A stretch of DNA of 64,000 bases from Nematopogon swammerdamellus. Taxonomy: Eukaryota > Arthropoda > Insecta > Lepidoptera > Adelidae. Both the position numbers and the translations under genes were made by a program. Location of the stretch: positions 7,038,545 through 7,102,544 of the forward strand of contig OX336336.1 of assembly GCA_946902875.1 (NCBI GenBank). The letters run 5' to 3'. How positions within the stretch are numbered: the stretch's first letter is position 1; each line of letters starts with the position of its first letter. Below are positions 51,601 through 63,959 of this stretch, in pieces. The notes beneath the pieces were generated by a model. That model saw nothing but the letters and a program-made list of their open reading frames with translations, was not told the DNA's origin and did no database searches.

Positions 51601-51945
51601 AGGGTTCCGTATTCGTCGTACGAAACCCTATTACTAAGCCTACGCCGTCTGTCTGTCTGTCTATCTGTCCATCTGTCCGAGGGATGTATCTCTTGAACCG
51701 TAATAGGAAGCCCGTTAACATTTTCACATATTATATTGTGTGTTATTATTATGGCCGAATAAAAATAAGAAAAAGTAAAAAATTCACGGGGACCCCATAC
51801 ATGAAACTAAAAAGTGTATGCGCGCCATCTACCGAAAAGAGTATGAAGCATTTTAACCAATCTATAGATGGCGTGAGTAGCGCTGACCATGACATGGCGA
51901 TACGGAACCCTCGGTGCGCGAGTTCGACTCGCGCTTGGCTGGTTT
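51601..51945 (+). repeat. A-repeat, near full length, short array
   Basis: 'AGGGTTCCGTATTCG', 'TACTAAGCCTACGCC', five GTCT-type units, 'CTTGAACCGTAATAGG', 'ATAGATGGCGTGAGTAGCGC', 'ACCCTCGGTGCGCGAGTTCG', 'ACTCGCGCTTGG'. Confidence 0.8.
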
Positions 51946-52004
51946 TTGTTTGTTTGTTTGTGACATGTAAAATAGTGAGGTGTCGTGGGACATCCTTTGT
52001 ATAA

Positions 52005-52150
52005 TTCCGATCGGGATAACGCCATCTATGCGATATTACTTTCAACTTATACAATAGTTCGACTTCAAAATACCAACACAGATGGCGTTCAGGCAGCGCT
52101 ACGTGCTGCCCAGCCAATGAGGAACTTTGCACTTTCCGTTCGTAATTTCG
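52005..52150 (+). repeat. I-repeat (palindromic GCCATCTATG unit)
   Basis: 'CCGATCGGGATAACGCCATC' and the inverted 'GATGGCGTTCAGG' as at 31740-31858, then 'CACTTTCCGTTCGTA'. Confidence 0.6.
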
Positions 52151-52728
52151 TGACGTTTCACTTTTTCTGAGTTAGATCCCCAACTTGCGTTGAAAGCTTC
52201 GCAAAAATAGGGATTGTAGTACAGAAATAAATTAATTCAATGCTGTAGAAGCGTATACGTTCTTTACGTTCTGATTCGTTATATTTTGACGTAGAGTTAT
52301 ACAGAATGTTCCAGTTTGACCGGAGTTGATTACCACATTTCTCATTCAATAAGTTTCAAAGAAAGCTCAGTAGCATTATTTCCTAGTACTTGTATTTTTT
52401 TTAGATAATCGAGGTTGTGTTAGGAAAGGGTCGCCAAAACAATGTCCAACATCGGATATTGATCTTTTAATGGTGATTATCACGAAAAATACGAGTCCTA
52501 CTAACAACATTTTACTGTTTTTTTTAACTTATTCAACGAGGAAATTCGTGGTGATAAGCAAGTCCGGTCGAACTGGGACACCTTGTATAACACGAAATAC
52601 TCATATAGGACGTATTATTATATATATACCTATTTATAAGACAAAAATAAAATGTATATATTTTTATTCTTTTGTATAGTAAAATAAAGTATAGGTCAAA
52701 TTATTATGGCATTAGCGACGGCGGCGCT
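52151..52728. other. unassigned
   Basis: AT-rich; nothing recognised. Confidence 0.5.
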
Positions 52729-52784
52729 GACGCCCGCGGAGGCGGGATAACATTTTGACGCCCGCGGAGGCGGGATAACATTTT
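52729..52784 (+). repeat. two exact 28-bp tandem units
   Basis: GACGCCCGCGGAGGCGGGAT plus AACATTTT, twice without a gap. The unit's CGCCCGCGGAGGCG core is itself partly palindromic. Confidence 0.9.
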
Positions 52785-53241
52785 CGTTTGTGTTGGCAAC
52801 TGAGCGTCGCGTTTCGCCTCTGTCATAAATAACTCTCTCATTTGCGGTCGTGTTATTGATACAACCCCGTCTCTTTTTATTACCAAAGAGACGGCTGGCG
52901 TAAGACATTTCGAAAATAAAAAAAAAATTATTGCTCAAAAAAAATATTATATTACAGAAATGTCATGTGTAACCTGTGATTAAAACATTTACATGAGGTA
53001 CTACGGCGTACATTGATTTCTTAGGACCTCACATTGATTTCTTCCAGTCAACCTTAGGGCATTTGAAAGTAGTAATGTAAGCAATAATAAGTAAATGTAT
53101 AGTGAAATGTAAGCAGTTAACTACATACGAGTACCTATATAATATGTCAATGAATGTAAAAGTAGCAAAATACTAAAGTTAGTAAGTAAGTACAAATAAA
53201 GTAATGCTCAAGATAATTCAAAACCATTCATCATTATAATA
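52785..53241. other. unassigned
   Basis: Nothing recognised; AT-rich from 52900. Confidence 0.5.
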
Positions 53242-53572
53242 TTTTTTTTTTTTTTTATTGAAACTGACACGGTTGGCTACATCACCTACAACACATCCGT
53301 GATGTCAGCCCATAACACCGGATGAACTTGGTGCCACGTCAGTGCTTCTCTTCGGTCGTGCCGGCTACACTGAACTGGACGGAAAACACAAACTACTTAC
53401 ATAGCCGTTTCGACCGACCTTTCATTCAGTGCGGTGGTATCAACCCGGGCGGCTTAAACCCTACCACCTAGTAATATAAGAAGGGAGTCATATCCCTTAG
53501 TCGCCTTTTACGACATACACGGGGAGAGATGCAGTGGGGCTATTCTTTTAAAGTACCGGCCTCACACGGTAC
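53242..53572 (-). mobile_element. SINE-B, full length
   Basis: Minus strand: head GTACCGTGTGAGGCCGGTAC at 53572, full body and a 15-base A tail (T run 53242-53256). It differs from 24369-24691 by scattered substitutions and a 2-bp insertion in 'GTGTTGTAGG'. Confidence 0.88.
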
Positions 53573-55261
53573 AAATCAAAATCAAATCACTTATTTTAAA
53601 ATCAAAAGGCTTCTATCGTAGCGTTGTCGTCACTTTCTTCTCAAAATGTTATGTAAATTTCGCGACGAGCTGATTTTTAGATGCACAAGGCTTGGTGGTG
53701 GCCGTGCTAGCAAAATAAGCTAGTATATCATGTTTTCAAATAGAGCTTTTACTACTAAAATTTTGTGAATCGACACCTAAGTCAGTATTTCACACTGCCA
53801 AATCTCTCTTGAACAAGTTACTTCCAATTCAGTCCCTTGATAGCATCGTACTGGTTTTTCAGATGGTTTAACTTGCCTCGGTGTCTCACGCACTCTCGTC
53901 CGTCGCCTGGAGAGAGATAACACGGGCAGATGTGGCTAAAAGCCGCCATTATGGAGGATGAGGCGGAAAGGTGGTGTTGGTCGGGGGGCTTGTCTACAGG
54001 GATCAGGATTTCTTGAGGGTTCTTCCCGCCTATAGCGAGAGCGAGAGTGCACTCGCTATAGGCGAAAGAAGGAAATAGCTACGGAACCCACTGTGTGTGA
54101 ACAACGTTCGCACTTAAATACTTTTTTTGTTCTTACGTGCTTCAATAGGAAAATATAAATATTAGAAATGACATCCCACCAGCTTTTGCGGTATTCCAGA
54201 ACGCCACACAAAAACGATAGGAATTCGAAATTCCCTCAGCGATGAAGCGTAATACCGCAGAAAACTATTCCTGCTCATCGAATTGAATAAAGTAAAGACG
54301 TCCTCTCTTATCTCGCTGGAGGCAGCGACGACGACGTCTCGAAGTGCTGGTAGGGGGAGGAGGAGGAACGGGAATCAAGACATCGGGTGAGGGGTGTGAC
54401 GTCACGAGATAAGGTATTTTATTTTTATTTTATTCCATCCTGTCGAATTCCTCATTTGAACGAGGAGACTACGTTGAGGGCGCAATTGAGCGCGAGGTGT
54501 GCCTTAGGCGGGCTATTAGAGCACGGAAGAAAGGAGGCAACACGAACTGAATCGGCCGTGAACTCGTGACTGCTTATGAAGACTTATTTGATTTACCTAC
54601 GGATAGAATGTGGCACGTACTGTCGGGAGTATGCAGCGGTACTAAGCCCGAATGGCACGAATCACGATTTGGCAATGTCGCGGCCGCTAGCCTGGCACAG
54701 AGCCTGTACCCATGCCTGTACTTACACTATTATATGCATAGATAGACGAAGACAGAATACAAGCAAATATATACATAACCAACAAAACATGGATCAACGC
54801 AACTTACTGCCAATATCATAATATCACGTATTTCCATATCACTCTATGAGAGTGAAAGGCAATTCAATTTGGTCCCTTATCCTTATTCAATTCCATCGTA
54901 CAAACACTAACGAGTACCGACCGATCGATATATCGTACGACACCACAGCCAACGATCGCTCCGCTACATCAATCATGTTGGAATTGAATCGACACAAGTT
55001 GTCGCCTCTCGAGACGGCTGCTATGCGATTCCCATTACCGACTCTCCAAGCTCTGCCTAGCTAGTTCTGGCATACAGTTGGATATGAACTGTGTCTTCCG
55101 TGAGCGATTGGAACAAACAGGGCACGGGGATTAAATCCATTGAAATTTCTCCTTTGCAGTCTGTAACGCTGGCTTTACACTCTCATCCGTCTGCTATCAC
55201 TTGTCTGCTCAGTGGCTCGGTGAAGCTGCGAATTGACGAGTAATCACAGAAGATAAGTCAC
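53573..55261. other. unassigned, with a short hairpin and a CRE-like site
   Basis: CGCCTATAGCGAG and CTCGCTATAGGCG (about 54029-54064) form a 13-bp perfect hairpin; 54062-54118 resembles 4226-4290. TGACGTCA lies at about 54398. No gene recognised despite moderate GC content at 54470-55060. Confidence 0.4.
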
Positions 55262-55560
55262 TTCGGGCGTGGTCAGACTTTGGAACGGTTACCGTTCGAT
55301 TGTTGAGAGTGGCCGTGGTTCGAAATCGACGAAAATCTGTAGGTACCTTCCCTTACTTTACTAGGTGGTACGGTTTAACCCGCCTAGATGCTTCTGGATT
55401 CCCGCTGAATGCATGTGGTCGAACGAAACTTATGAAATAGGTCGTGTTTTCCACCCTGTTCAATGTGGCCATTACGAACAAATAGAGGCAATTATTTGGC
55501 ATCTAGTTTACTAAGGTGTAATGGGCTTATATCACGGACGTAGCAGGTAGCCAGCCCTGT
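55262..55560 (+). mobile_element. SINE-S/SINE-B, old copy
   Basis: 'GTGGTCAGACTTTGGAACGG' (5S box C remnant), 'GTGGTTCGAAATCG', 'AATCTGTAGGTACCTTCCCTT', 'TACTAGGTGGTACGG', then a strongly diverged SINE-B half. The 5S-type head and the shared body can still be read in order. Confidence 0.55.
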
Positions 55561-55572
55561 CCTTATTCCTTT

Positions 55573-55800
55573 ATTCCTTTACCTATAATAAAATCCAACG
55601 TCTGCTTTCTGTATGTCTGAGTGTCTGTCTGTCCGCTTATAACTCGAGAACCACTGAACCGATTTTAATAAAACAAAATTCTACGGATAGCTTGATTCTT
55701 CCCATCAACTATAGGCTACTTACTATCACGCTAAATAGCTTATGAGGTTAGCAGTGAAGTGAAATATGAGAGCGGGCGGAGCCGCGGGCACAGCTTGTTG
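55573..55800 (+). repeat. M-repeat, copy 2
   Basis: Almost identical to 43130-43372, ending GCGGGCGGAGCCGCGGGCAC. High identity implies recent spread. Confidence 0.82.
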
Positions 55801-56284
55801 GGTTATAAAAAAACTATCGTGTATGTCTTCTGTCACAAGCAATCAAATGTACAATATTTCTATGTTCCTACCCAGTTTCAATAAATTAGACTACACCCTT
55901 TTGGTCCACCTTACCGCAGGCAGGCAGGCAGGCAGTCACTTCACTAAGTGTGGTTTCGCGAATAGTGCTGTTATTGGCTGTGAGTGTGTGATTGTCTCTT
56001 TGGAACAGCCAGTTGTATATACAAAAATATTAACGCCGCTCCGAATGTTTAGTTTCGTCCTGTGCAAGTGCTATTGCCAATTTGTCTAGTCCTAGCTTGT
56101 GGAATATATTCGTAGCTGGCTCTGCATTCTGGCTGAATATGGGCACTGCTGTTTTCTATCGTGAGTGATTGGAACAGGCCTTAGGGCCTATTCCACTTCC
56201 TCTATTGCACAGCTGGGGCACCAGACTTGTCGAATGTTGTTTTAGTTCTGAATAGCTTTAGTCGTTTAATTGAAGTCCAAAATT
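55801..56284. other. unassigned
   Basis: A short GGCA array (CAGGCAGGCAGGCAGGCAG) at 55918. Nothing else recognised. Confidence 0.5.
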
Positions 56285-56460
56285 GGGTAATGGATTTTTT
56301 TTTTATTATTTGTTATGACATCTGCCACTTTCTTTGGAAATTTTAACCGGCCACGTATTACGATTCAAAAGATGCAGGTGTTTATAGGTAGGATAGACGG
56401 ACAGACGGATTGCGTAGGCTCTGGTTAATAGGCTTCCGTGCGGATGCGGAAACCTAATTA
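56285..56460 (-). repeat. A-repeat fragment, diverged
   Basis: Inverted 'AGGTTTCCGCATCCGCACGG', 'GAGCCTACGCAATCCGTCTG', 'TTTTGAATCGTAATACG' on the minus strand. Confidence 0.65.
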
Positions 56461-56516
56461 GATGAGATCTTGGGGAGTGAATGAAGATGCACGGACGGAA
56501 ACAAGAATTATTTTTC

Positions 56517-56585
56517 ATGGCCGTTCCGACCGACCTTCATTCAGCGCGGTGGTACAAATCCAGACATACCCCACACCTAGCCCTA
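56517..56585 (-). mobile_element. SINE-B fragment
   Basis: 'CATGGCCGTTCCGACCGACC' and 'TTCATTCAGCGCGGTGGTAC' only. Confidence 0.55.
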
Positions 56586-56913
56586 CACATTATAACATTG
56601 ACAAACATGCAAACTGGGAGTGAGTAAATAAATACTCTTGTATATTGCTCACACACATATATTATTAATTAGTCACTTTGATAGAAGCTAGTCCAATATT
56701 GCGTGGTGTGTTTATGCAAATGTCTTCGATATTAGATATCCGAGTTGGTTTAGGCGCTTTGTGAGACGAAGGGATCGGAATGTGTGTAGTGATCAACCAA
56801 CTTAGATTTGAAAAGTTGGCGATACCCACTTCGGCCGATGAGCATTTGGAATAATTTCGTTCATGCGAATAAGTAAGAGATGTCAACAGTGGTCTATTAC
56901 CAAAGGTAACAAT
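56586..56913. other. unassigned
   Basis: Nothing recognised. Confidence 0.45.
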
Positions 56914-57198
56914 CTAAACTCGACAGTATTTTAGAGTAAATGAAAAATGAAAGACTCTATAACCACGACGTTTGAAGACTCCAAGGTTGAAAGTATTGAG
57001 AAACACTCGCCAGTAGACAATTCCACGCCCTATAGCGGTGCAACAAAGAAGGAACGATGGGTCCTCAAAAGCGAAGCCAACAAAAAAGGTGTATTCCCTG
57101 CAACGAGGTATGTGGAGATAGGTTGAAACGGCAAAGAATAAGGGATGTAAGTTCCTCCAAGCACCGTTCATGATAGTATCTACCTGTAGAACAGACAA
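56914..57198 (-). pseudogene. LINE-2 (Jockey/CR1-like) C-terminal relic
   Basis: Minus-strand frame with VFLNTFNLGVFKRRGYRVF, matching FFNLGVFKRRIN of the copy at 6280-6529. Upstream residues (CREYTFFVGFAFEDPSFLL) lack clear motifs and may be frameshifted. Confidence 0.5.
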
Positions 57199-58387
57199 AG
57201 TAACCCTATAAATAGTCTGTGGCTCAGAGACTCCAGACCATCAGTGATTTTTGTGTCTCCAACCACGCACACCCTCACATACCCTCATGCCCTCATACCC
57301 TGTATCACACAGACGATGCTCACGGCACATAAACGTAATAAGTGCAAAACAGAATATTTTCAAATGTTCCAAAATAACATGACAACATAATAACGAAATA
57401 ATATTACCTTTCACGAATGTTTCCCTCAAAATGTCTAAATTACTCCAAGTAAATTTGGCAAATTTGATCAATAAGGCAAATTGAAAAATTCTTTCGCGAG
57501 CACGCCTCGTGCCTTTCGGCGTTTCACAACTCATGTAAATACGTTTCACGTAAAGTTAGTAAGTCCTGACAATGTATTAAGTCTAGTGCCACCGCAAAAA
57601 AAGCAATGACGATAAATAACTAGATTCGATAACTACGATACGAAAGGTTCAAAATAATAGAAGGGGCTTGTCGAGAAGATAAAGTGATTATAAATGGTAT
57701 GTGTTTTTTTAAATCCAAAACAATAAAAGCATTTACCAAAGTAAGTATAATACATTTTCTAACTAAATGAACATTATTATGGCACTTCCGCAATATACTT
57801 AGGTTTAAATGTATTTATTGTGCCGATACCTGCGGATTCAAGTCTTAACTTAAACTGGGGCAACTGAAACCCGGTGAAATATAAGTGCGTTTTACAGACA
57901 GACAAAACCCCGTCCCATACGTACCGGTAGATCTATTCCAAGTTGAACAAGCACGACGAAACATGAACGAAACGCGAACGCCATTTATGCAAACAACAAA
58001 GCATTTGCTTGTGTGACTCGCTGTACTTGAATTGGACGGTAGCGCGACGTGATTGGCCGATCTCGGGAACGATGTCGATAAATTAAATAACGATAAAATG
58101 GGTCGGGCGCGGATCGCCTTAATCGCATTATGAGTTATGAGTTATGAGTTAATGACCGAGTAGCGAAAAGACTAAATCCCAAAATGTCTTAGTAGCACTG
58201 CGACTTGCACTGGCAGAGCTATGTGAATTCGCGCAGTGCTTTTTTAAAATGTCGCTGCATAGGTACCAATTATAGTACTCAATGCTGCTGCGTGCAAACA
58301 GGAACTCTCTTAGGTAAAGAATAGTATATATATACACATTATCACAGGGAAAAAGTGTCCCCGAGTCAACGTTTACTTCGTCTACTA
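57199..58387. other. unassigned
   Basis: No gene or element recognised. 'ATGAGTT' is repeated three times at 58131-58151. Confidence 0.5.
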
Positions 58388-58600
58388 TAAAAAAAAGTGC
58401 GAGTCGGACTCGCGCACCGAGGTTTCCGTACCATCACGTCAATGATCGGTTTTTATTATTTGTTGTTTTACTTTAGAGTGGCACTCGCACGTATCGCCAT
58501 CTATCGGTGAAAGTGCATAATTTTGTTGTTACAATTTTTGGATAATTCGGTAGATGACGCTCTTCTGAAAATTAATATATTGTTATGGCTTGCCGACAAA
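58388..58600 (+). repeat. A-repeat end fragment
   Basis: 'AAGTGCGAGTCGGACTCGCG', 'CACCGAGGTTTCCGTACC', 'TTTTTATTATTTGTTG', 'ATCGCCATCTATCGG'. The opening is the inverted counterpart of the 3' end of the copy at 10534-10995. Confidence 0.65.
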
Positions 58601-59217
58601 CCAAAAAATTACGCGAGCGGAGCCGCGGGGAAATACTAGGAGATAATATATTTTCGGATATACAGAAAGCAGTCCTCAAATGGCCTGTACTTATTTCGTG
58701 TAGTTGCCGTTTTCTTAATGATTGCGTTCGTCTCTTCGTCGTCGCGCGTCGCGCCGAACTTGGAATCAGCGTGCAGCCGCCTGTATTTTCCAGTTAGAGC
58801 ATTATTTGATTTTCAAGAATATACATTTCGCTTCGATCTGGGATCCCTCGGCCCGCGGCCGCACACTAAACCAGATTATTTCTCGTCTTGGCTTGGCACC
58901 GAGCTGGGACGTAAATTCTGGAAGCTCCACGTCTCTAGCGGCGACGTTAGAGCATAAACAATACCGACTCTGCATTCACTTGTCATTCTTTACTGTGTGC
59001 CCCGCCATCGCGCCACTGCGGCAAAAAACTGAGTCGCTTTTCGTGAAAAATCGCTTTTCCGCCTCGCTCGGTACAGTCGATTCAAAGCGAAGATCCCGGG
59101 GCTTCCTTATATTATTTAATAATTTCTTCATTCTTCTGAATAACTGCAATATGTATATTTATAAATACGATATTATGGCGGTCTACACACACTCCTTTCC
59201 TAACGCGTAGTCAGGAA
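58601..59217. other. unassigned, moderately GC-rich
   Basis: 'AAATTACGCGAGCGGAGCCG' at 58605 is a G/M-repeat-type end. Two overlapping plus-strand frames (58585-58797 and 58722-59210) resemble no family I know, and I see no splice support. Confidence 0.4.
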
Positions 59218-59480
59218 CTAACGGAACTACACGCTGGACTTACTGCGGATGCGTACCAATCGCTTCTGCAGATCTTTCCTCCACAAAACTTGTAAACTCT
59301 AGAACGCTCTACCTGCCCGCATATTTCCTCCTATCACCATAGGTACTTCAAGAGAGGCGTGAATAGCGACCTGTCAGGGCGCCATGGCATTGCCAACACC
59401 CGGGCGCGACTGAATGTCTATGGGCGTCGTTAGATACCTTATGGGTGGCTCGGCGCTGGTTCCTATAAAAAAAAACTTCC
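59218..59480 (+). mobile_element. LINE-D 3' end
   Basis: 'TACACGCTGGACTTACTGCG', 'CGCTTCTGCAGATCTTTCC', 'TTCAAGAGAGGCGTGAATAG', 'GACCTGTCAGGGCGCCATGG', A run at 59467-59475. Reading frame broken. Confidence 0.8.
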
Positions 59481-61139
59481 CTCTTTAGGAAGTGAACCTC
59501 CGCATGTTGACAATTTCAATCTAGTTGTCATACATACTTGTTTTCTAGCAGTAGATGTTGGCAGACTTTCCTCGTACCGAGGTTGGCAAAACTCTCGTAT
59601 TCGTTTTTTTCAACGTAAATTAATCACATACAAATCTGTCGACAAACACTATTCGCTCGTACCCCATACGGATAACGCTAAATCTCGTAAACGCACTACA
59701 AGAAAACTCGTAAGTACCTAAAATTTGGTCCGTAAGTTTGGCCAAAACTAGTGCACTATGTGCAAGCTTGTATCCTTCGATTACCTGTATGAATATCTGA
59801 TGCTTATCTGAGGATAAACCCGACGTTCCGAAATGACTTTTCGGATAAGTAATTGTTCGATATGTGAAAGGAAGCTAAGTCTCGGATCCATTAGTTTATT
59901 CCCAGGTTTTTTTTCTGTCATTCACGGGCCTACTGAATATTTACTGTATGTTAGACAGCAAACTGACCTCGTATAGGTCATCCATCACGGCACGGCAAGC
60001 AAACTTTAGCTCGATGTTTATGTCAGTATGGCAGTCGAACATTGAAATAAATAGTACCTACCTACTTATAGATTATGTTTATAGAATCTTTATTAATCTC
60101 AAAGAACGTTACAAACATTAGCTTATAGAGACAGGTACATTTATGCGGTTACAAATAAGTAGAAGCTTAAATTAAAAATTTAAAACTATTATATTAGTGG
60201 TTGCATTGTAATGTTAGAAGCAGTCTGCGTACCGTCAACTCGCTTGATTCAATGTTACCTAAACTTTGGTTATTACATCACCAACGTCCTATTTTTTGGA
60301 ACGAAGTTCCTTAACGCACGTTACATGACACTTGGCGAATGGAAGCTAGGCCGAAAAAAGTGTGAGACTTCGACCATCACGATCACGACACTTTTGCTGT
60401 AGTATGTGTGTTTGAGTGTAATTACAAGCGTATATCTATTTATAGGTGTATTACTGCAGTATGGACGTCATTTATCGTTTTGATTTTTCATTTAAATTAC
60501 TCTCAAACGTTGTTAATTTATTTCAGTGTGCCTGTTATTAAATACCTAATACATAATATTTAGTAAGAGGAACTTCTTTCTAACCGGGTGTCTCTTGTTT
60601 TTTTTTTAATTCCGTAGGAAATTTATTAAACAGAAAGAGAACATAAACATTTAATAAACAGAAAGAACTTACAATAACTATAAAATTTAAACTGAAACTA
60701 ACCTAAAACAAAACAAAACTAAAAAAAAAACTAACCGATAAATAACGGCGCTTTTTTGAAGCCGATTGAATATACCCGCCACTTGAAAAAGGCCGAGCAA
60801 TCCAAAGATCAAAGGATTTATTGGACGATGGAATGTGCTTGAACAAGGTTCTTGATTCATTCATAGATTGCGGATTTGTTAACTTGTTAACATTTTTAGC
60901 TTTCAGCTCATTTCATTCATTCGCTTCCCCTTCAATCGGCTCCGTTCACCCGGGGCTTAGCTGACACGAGTGCGGCGTGTTCAACAGCCCGTGTGTAATC
61001 AAGGATCGGCCTCGGCCTTATCACAACCGAACCTTCTAGCAAAGACATTCATTTGGAATTCGGTTGAAGAAATGCAAAAGTGCGGAGCAGCTATGCTCAT
61101 TCATTGCATAACTCCATCATGATCTACAAAGCTATCGTT
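59481..61139. other. unassigned
   Basis: AT-rich overall. 60610-60735 has two near copies of 'TTTATTAAACAGAAAGA'. No gene seen. Confidence 0.5.
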
Positions 61140-61380
61140 GTTGATATTGGTCTTTGAGGATAAATCACAAACACTGTCCAGTTCAGTTTGGCTGAACAGT
61201 GTGAAGGTTAGTCCGACGTGAGAGTGAAGGTGAGAAAAGAAATATGACGGTATGAAGGTTAGGAAAGCGATTTCCCAACCTTAACACTAATGTGAAGGTT
61301 GAGAAATAATAATTATCCTAACCATCACACTGGTGTGACAGATTAGTGTGAAAGTTAGTCCGGCGGCGTCTTCTCAAAAT
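61140..61380. repeat. degenerate GTGTGAAGGTTAG repeats
   Basis: 'GTGTGAAGGTTAGTCCGACG' at 61200 returns as 'GTGTGAAAGTTAGTCCGGCG' at 61349. ATGAAGGTTAGG, GTGAAGGTTGAG and the inverted CCCAACCTTAACAC and CCTAACCATCACAC lie between. Confidence 0.6.
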
Positions 61381-61954
61381 CGTTCATTTGTCGCACCGCA
61401 CCGCTATCAATAGGCTAGACATACCATCATCTCACTGAGCGCGCTTTCGTGAGGAGGGGTGAATTTGACTCTGTCGATTGCACTATTGGTTCCTCGGTAC
61501 AGTGACCTATGCTGGTTTCATAAAAGAAAGCGACCACTAGGTAACACTATTATAGGTAATTCAGCGAGTTTTCAATTATGGAATTTTCAATTGATGTTTG
61601 TAGTTGACTTTTGCATCAAATGTCTTACATAAAATGTCATTTGGTTCGACTGATAGAATCGGAACAATTATGATTTTTTAGCAATTGAAATTTCAAAACA
61701 AATTACTATTAAGCAAATAAGAACGTATTGCGTATGCATGGTAATTGCTTTAATGACTTATGGAAAGAAATTAGCGGTAACTATCTATCAGGGTGTGTAT
61801 GATAATCATCAAAAAACTTAAACAATCATTGATTGTATATGGTTTTTGGTTCACATTTGTAAGACATCTTGTATGGAAGGCTGCTTTTCGGTTGCCCTGA
61901 CAGACGTGCGATCGCGAAATTATTAATTATTCCCTCTGAAATGGTAACACTGAA
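61381..61954. other. unassigned
   Basis: Nothing recognised. Confidence 0.5.
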
Positions 61955-62070
61955 CTGCACGAAAAGTCGGCCGAAGTGGCTATAGTTAGTGTTTTCCATC
62001 CATTTCAGTATAGCCGTCGCGACCAAAGCGAAGCACTGACATGGCACCTAGTTCACCATGGTGCGTTTCA
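61955..62070 (+). mobile_element. SINE-B fragment
   Basis: 'AAAAGTCGGCCGAAGTGGC', 'TCCATTTCAGTATAGCCG', 'GAAGCACTGACATGGCACC'. Confidence 0.65.
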
Positions 62071-62435
62071 ACTGCTCGAACAAACGATGGCTCTTCTATT
62101 CTCTTGCACTCCTTGGCATCCAGTACTACTGTTTTTTCTTCGCAACGCAGAGATAACGCCCCTACTGACAAAGAAACCGGGATTCTTAGAGATAAACTTT
62201 TCTTAGCAAAATAAAGTGTTTCCGGCAAGGAGAAAAGCTGGAGTTCTTCCAGATTTGCCTCGACGAATGTATCTAGACAATATTACGTATTGTAGAATAG
62301 TGGCGTCGGCGCAGCCTAGCGTAAACTCATCGCAAGGAAGCTATAATAACGACGTAAGTGTGGCGGTATGGAATACGAAGAACGGAAGTTTTTGCTATAT
62401 TGCACTTGTATATCCTAACAGTTTTAATGTTCAAC
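62071..62435. other. unassigned
   Basis: A plus-strand frame (62216-62464) runs into the adjacent G-repeat and is not supported as a gene. Confidence 0.45.
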
Positions 62436-62720
62436 TAGCTTTTAAACGGCTTCGCTCGCGTTAGACTCGGTTTAATAGCGCATTCGATTTTACTACAATA
62501 ACGCAAATATGAAAATATAAACGATCTCATCTCTTATATTCTCTCTCCCTCTCCCTCATCCATACTATACTTTCTTAAGCCCTAGTGCTAAGCAGTATGT
62601 TGGTATATAGCCTATAGTGAGCCTCAAGAACTACTTACTATTTCCATTGATGCAAACCGCATCAAAATCTGTTCAGTGATTCCGCAGTCGTTTCCTTTTA
62701 TAAGAAGTAGAGATAGAGAA
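62436..62720 (+). repeat. G-repeat subfamily 2, uninterrupted
   Basis: 'AACTAGCTTTTAAACGGC', 'GACTCGGTTTAATAGCG', 'GTTGGTATATAGCCTATAGTG', 'TATAAGAAGTAGAGATAGAG'. This is the empty-site reference for the MITE at 21249-21712. Confidence 0.75.
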
Positions 62721-63713
62721 GAAGTGTAGTGTTACGGTTTTATTAATAATATGTAGGAAAAATTTTATAGATAGGAGTGGATATAAAGTAAAAACAATAA
62801 ACAAAACCAAAAATTTTAAGGGAACAATAAGTAATTAAATGGCAGACATTTTCAAAGAACGGTTTGATAAATAGATTAATAACTACTTTGAAGCAAACAC
62901 AAACAAAAAGACTTATTGAGTTGCAGTATCATCAAATAATTCACTAATTCTGTCACATCAAATTAATACCAACCACGTACAATGCATACGCAGGGAGTAA
63001 ATAAATACAATAAAAAGAGAAAACAAAACTAGACAATGAAAAATGTACAAAGCACTTCTAAAAGTAAAAAAACAATATGAATATTTATATTTCGAATTGC
63101 AAACAAAACGGTTTACTCTCTCTCTCTCTCTCTCTACACGAAATATTCAAGCCAGTTGGTGTCCCAACAAAAAACGTTGTCCTAATGAAGGGAATATCGA
63201 TTGGCCGTTAGCTCTCCGTTCCCCGAACGATGCAACATCAGCGGAACAATCGGCCCTCTATCTTTTCTCCTTGACCCTTCTCTTTCCTTCCCTTCTGTCA
63301 CCCCTTTACCCCCTCATGGCTCCACAGGTCTGAGCGAAATCGCATAAAGAAAATTCCATTTAGGGATAAAATACTTAGAAAAGCCCTTTGACGGAAACGC
63401 GGATGACTGTGTGACATCCTTTCCTTTCGTTATAAAAATTATGGCCCTTTTGATAAAACCACTTTACTATTATCAAACGAATATATGAGGAAATATAACT
63501 TTTTGTCGAGAATAAAGTATATCAGATTAATATTAAATGTCTTATTATGGATTAAGCCTTTTAGTCGCGATAAGCAATGTTCATGATCGATTTTAAAGGC
63601 ATAAAGAGTAAAATTTCGCCAACAAATTAATTCTATCCTAAAAGTGGAAATAAGACCTTTTGATCAGACTCTCCTAAAGTGTAAATATTGTCTTTATTAG
63701 AAAATTTTACTTC
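62721..63713. other. unassigned, with a short (CT)n run
   Basis: (CT)n at 63116-63134. No gene or named element. Confidence 0.5.
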
Positions 63714-63815
63714 TTTACTCACGGTCGTCTCTGAACTGTGTGGCTCGACGTTTCGGGCCACACGTTTGGCCCGAAACATCGAGTCACATAGCTCTGAGAC
63801 GACGAGTAAAGCCGG
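63714..63815. repeat. H-repeat hairpin
   Basis: CTTTACTC...GTCGTCTC...GTGGCTCGACGTTTCGGGCC and the inverted GGCCCGAAACATCGAGTCAC...GAGACGAC...GAGTAAAG enclose a few bases. One arm is also at 50505. Confidence 0.8.
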
Positions 63816-63959
63816 TAAATTCTTTAATAATGTTTACATACAACCACCGGTAATTTAAACGCCCATACTGTCTGCCTGTTACCGGTTAATTCTGACTTTC
63901 TTTGTAGTTGGATAAAAAATGAGAACGAAGGTAAGGTATCTCTGAACTTCTTTTATACC

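Noticed and set aside
58722..59210. 162-codon plus-strand frame
   Set aside because: A second frame is open over the same stretch, there is no recognisable domain, and no splice or promoter context supports it.
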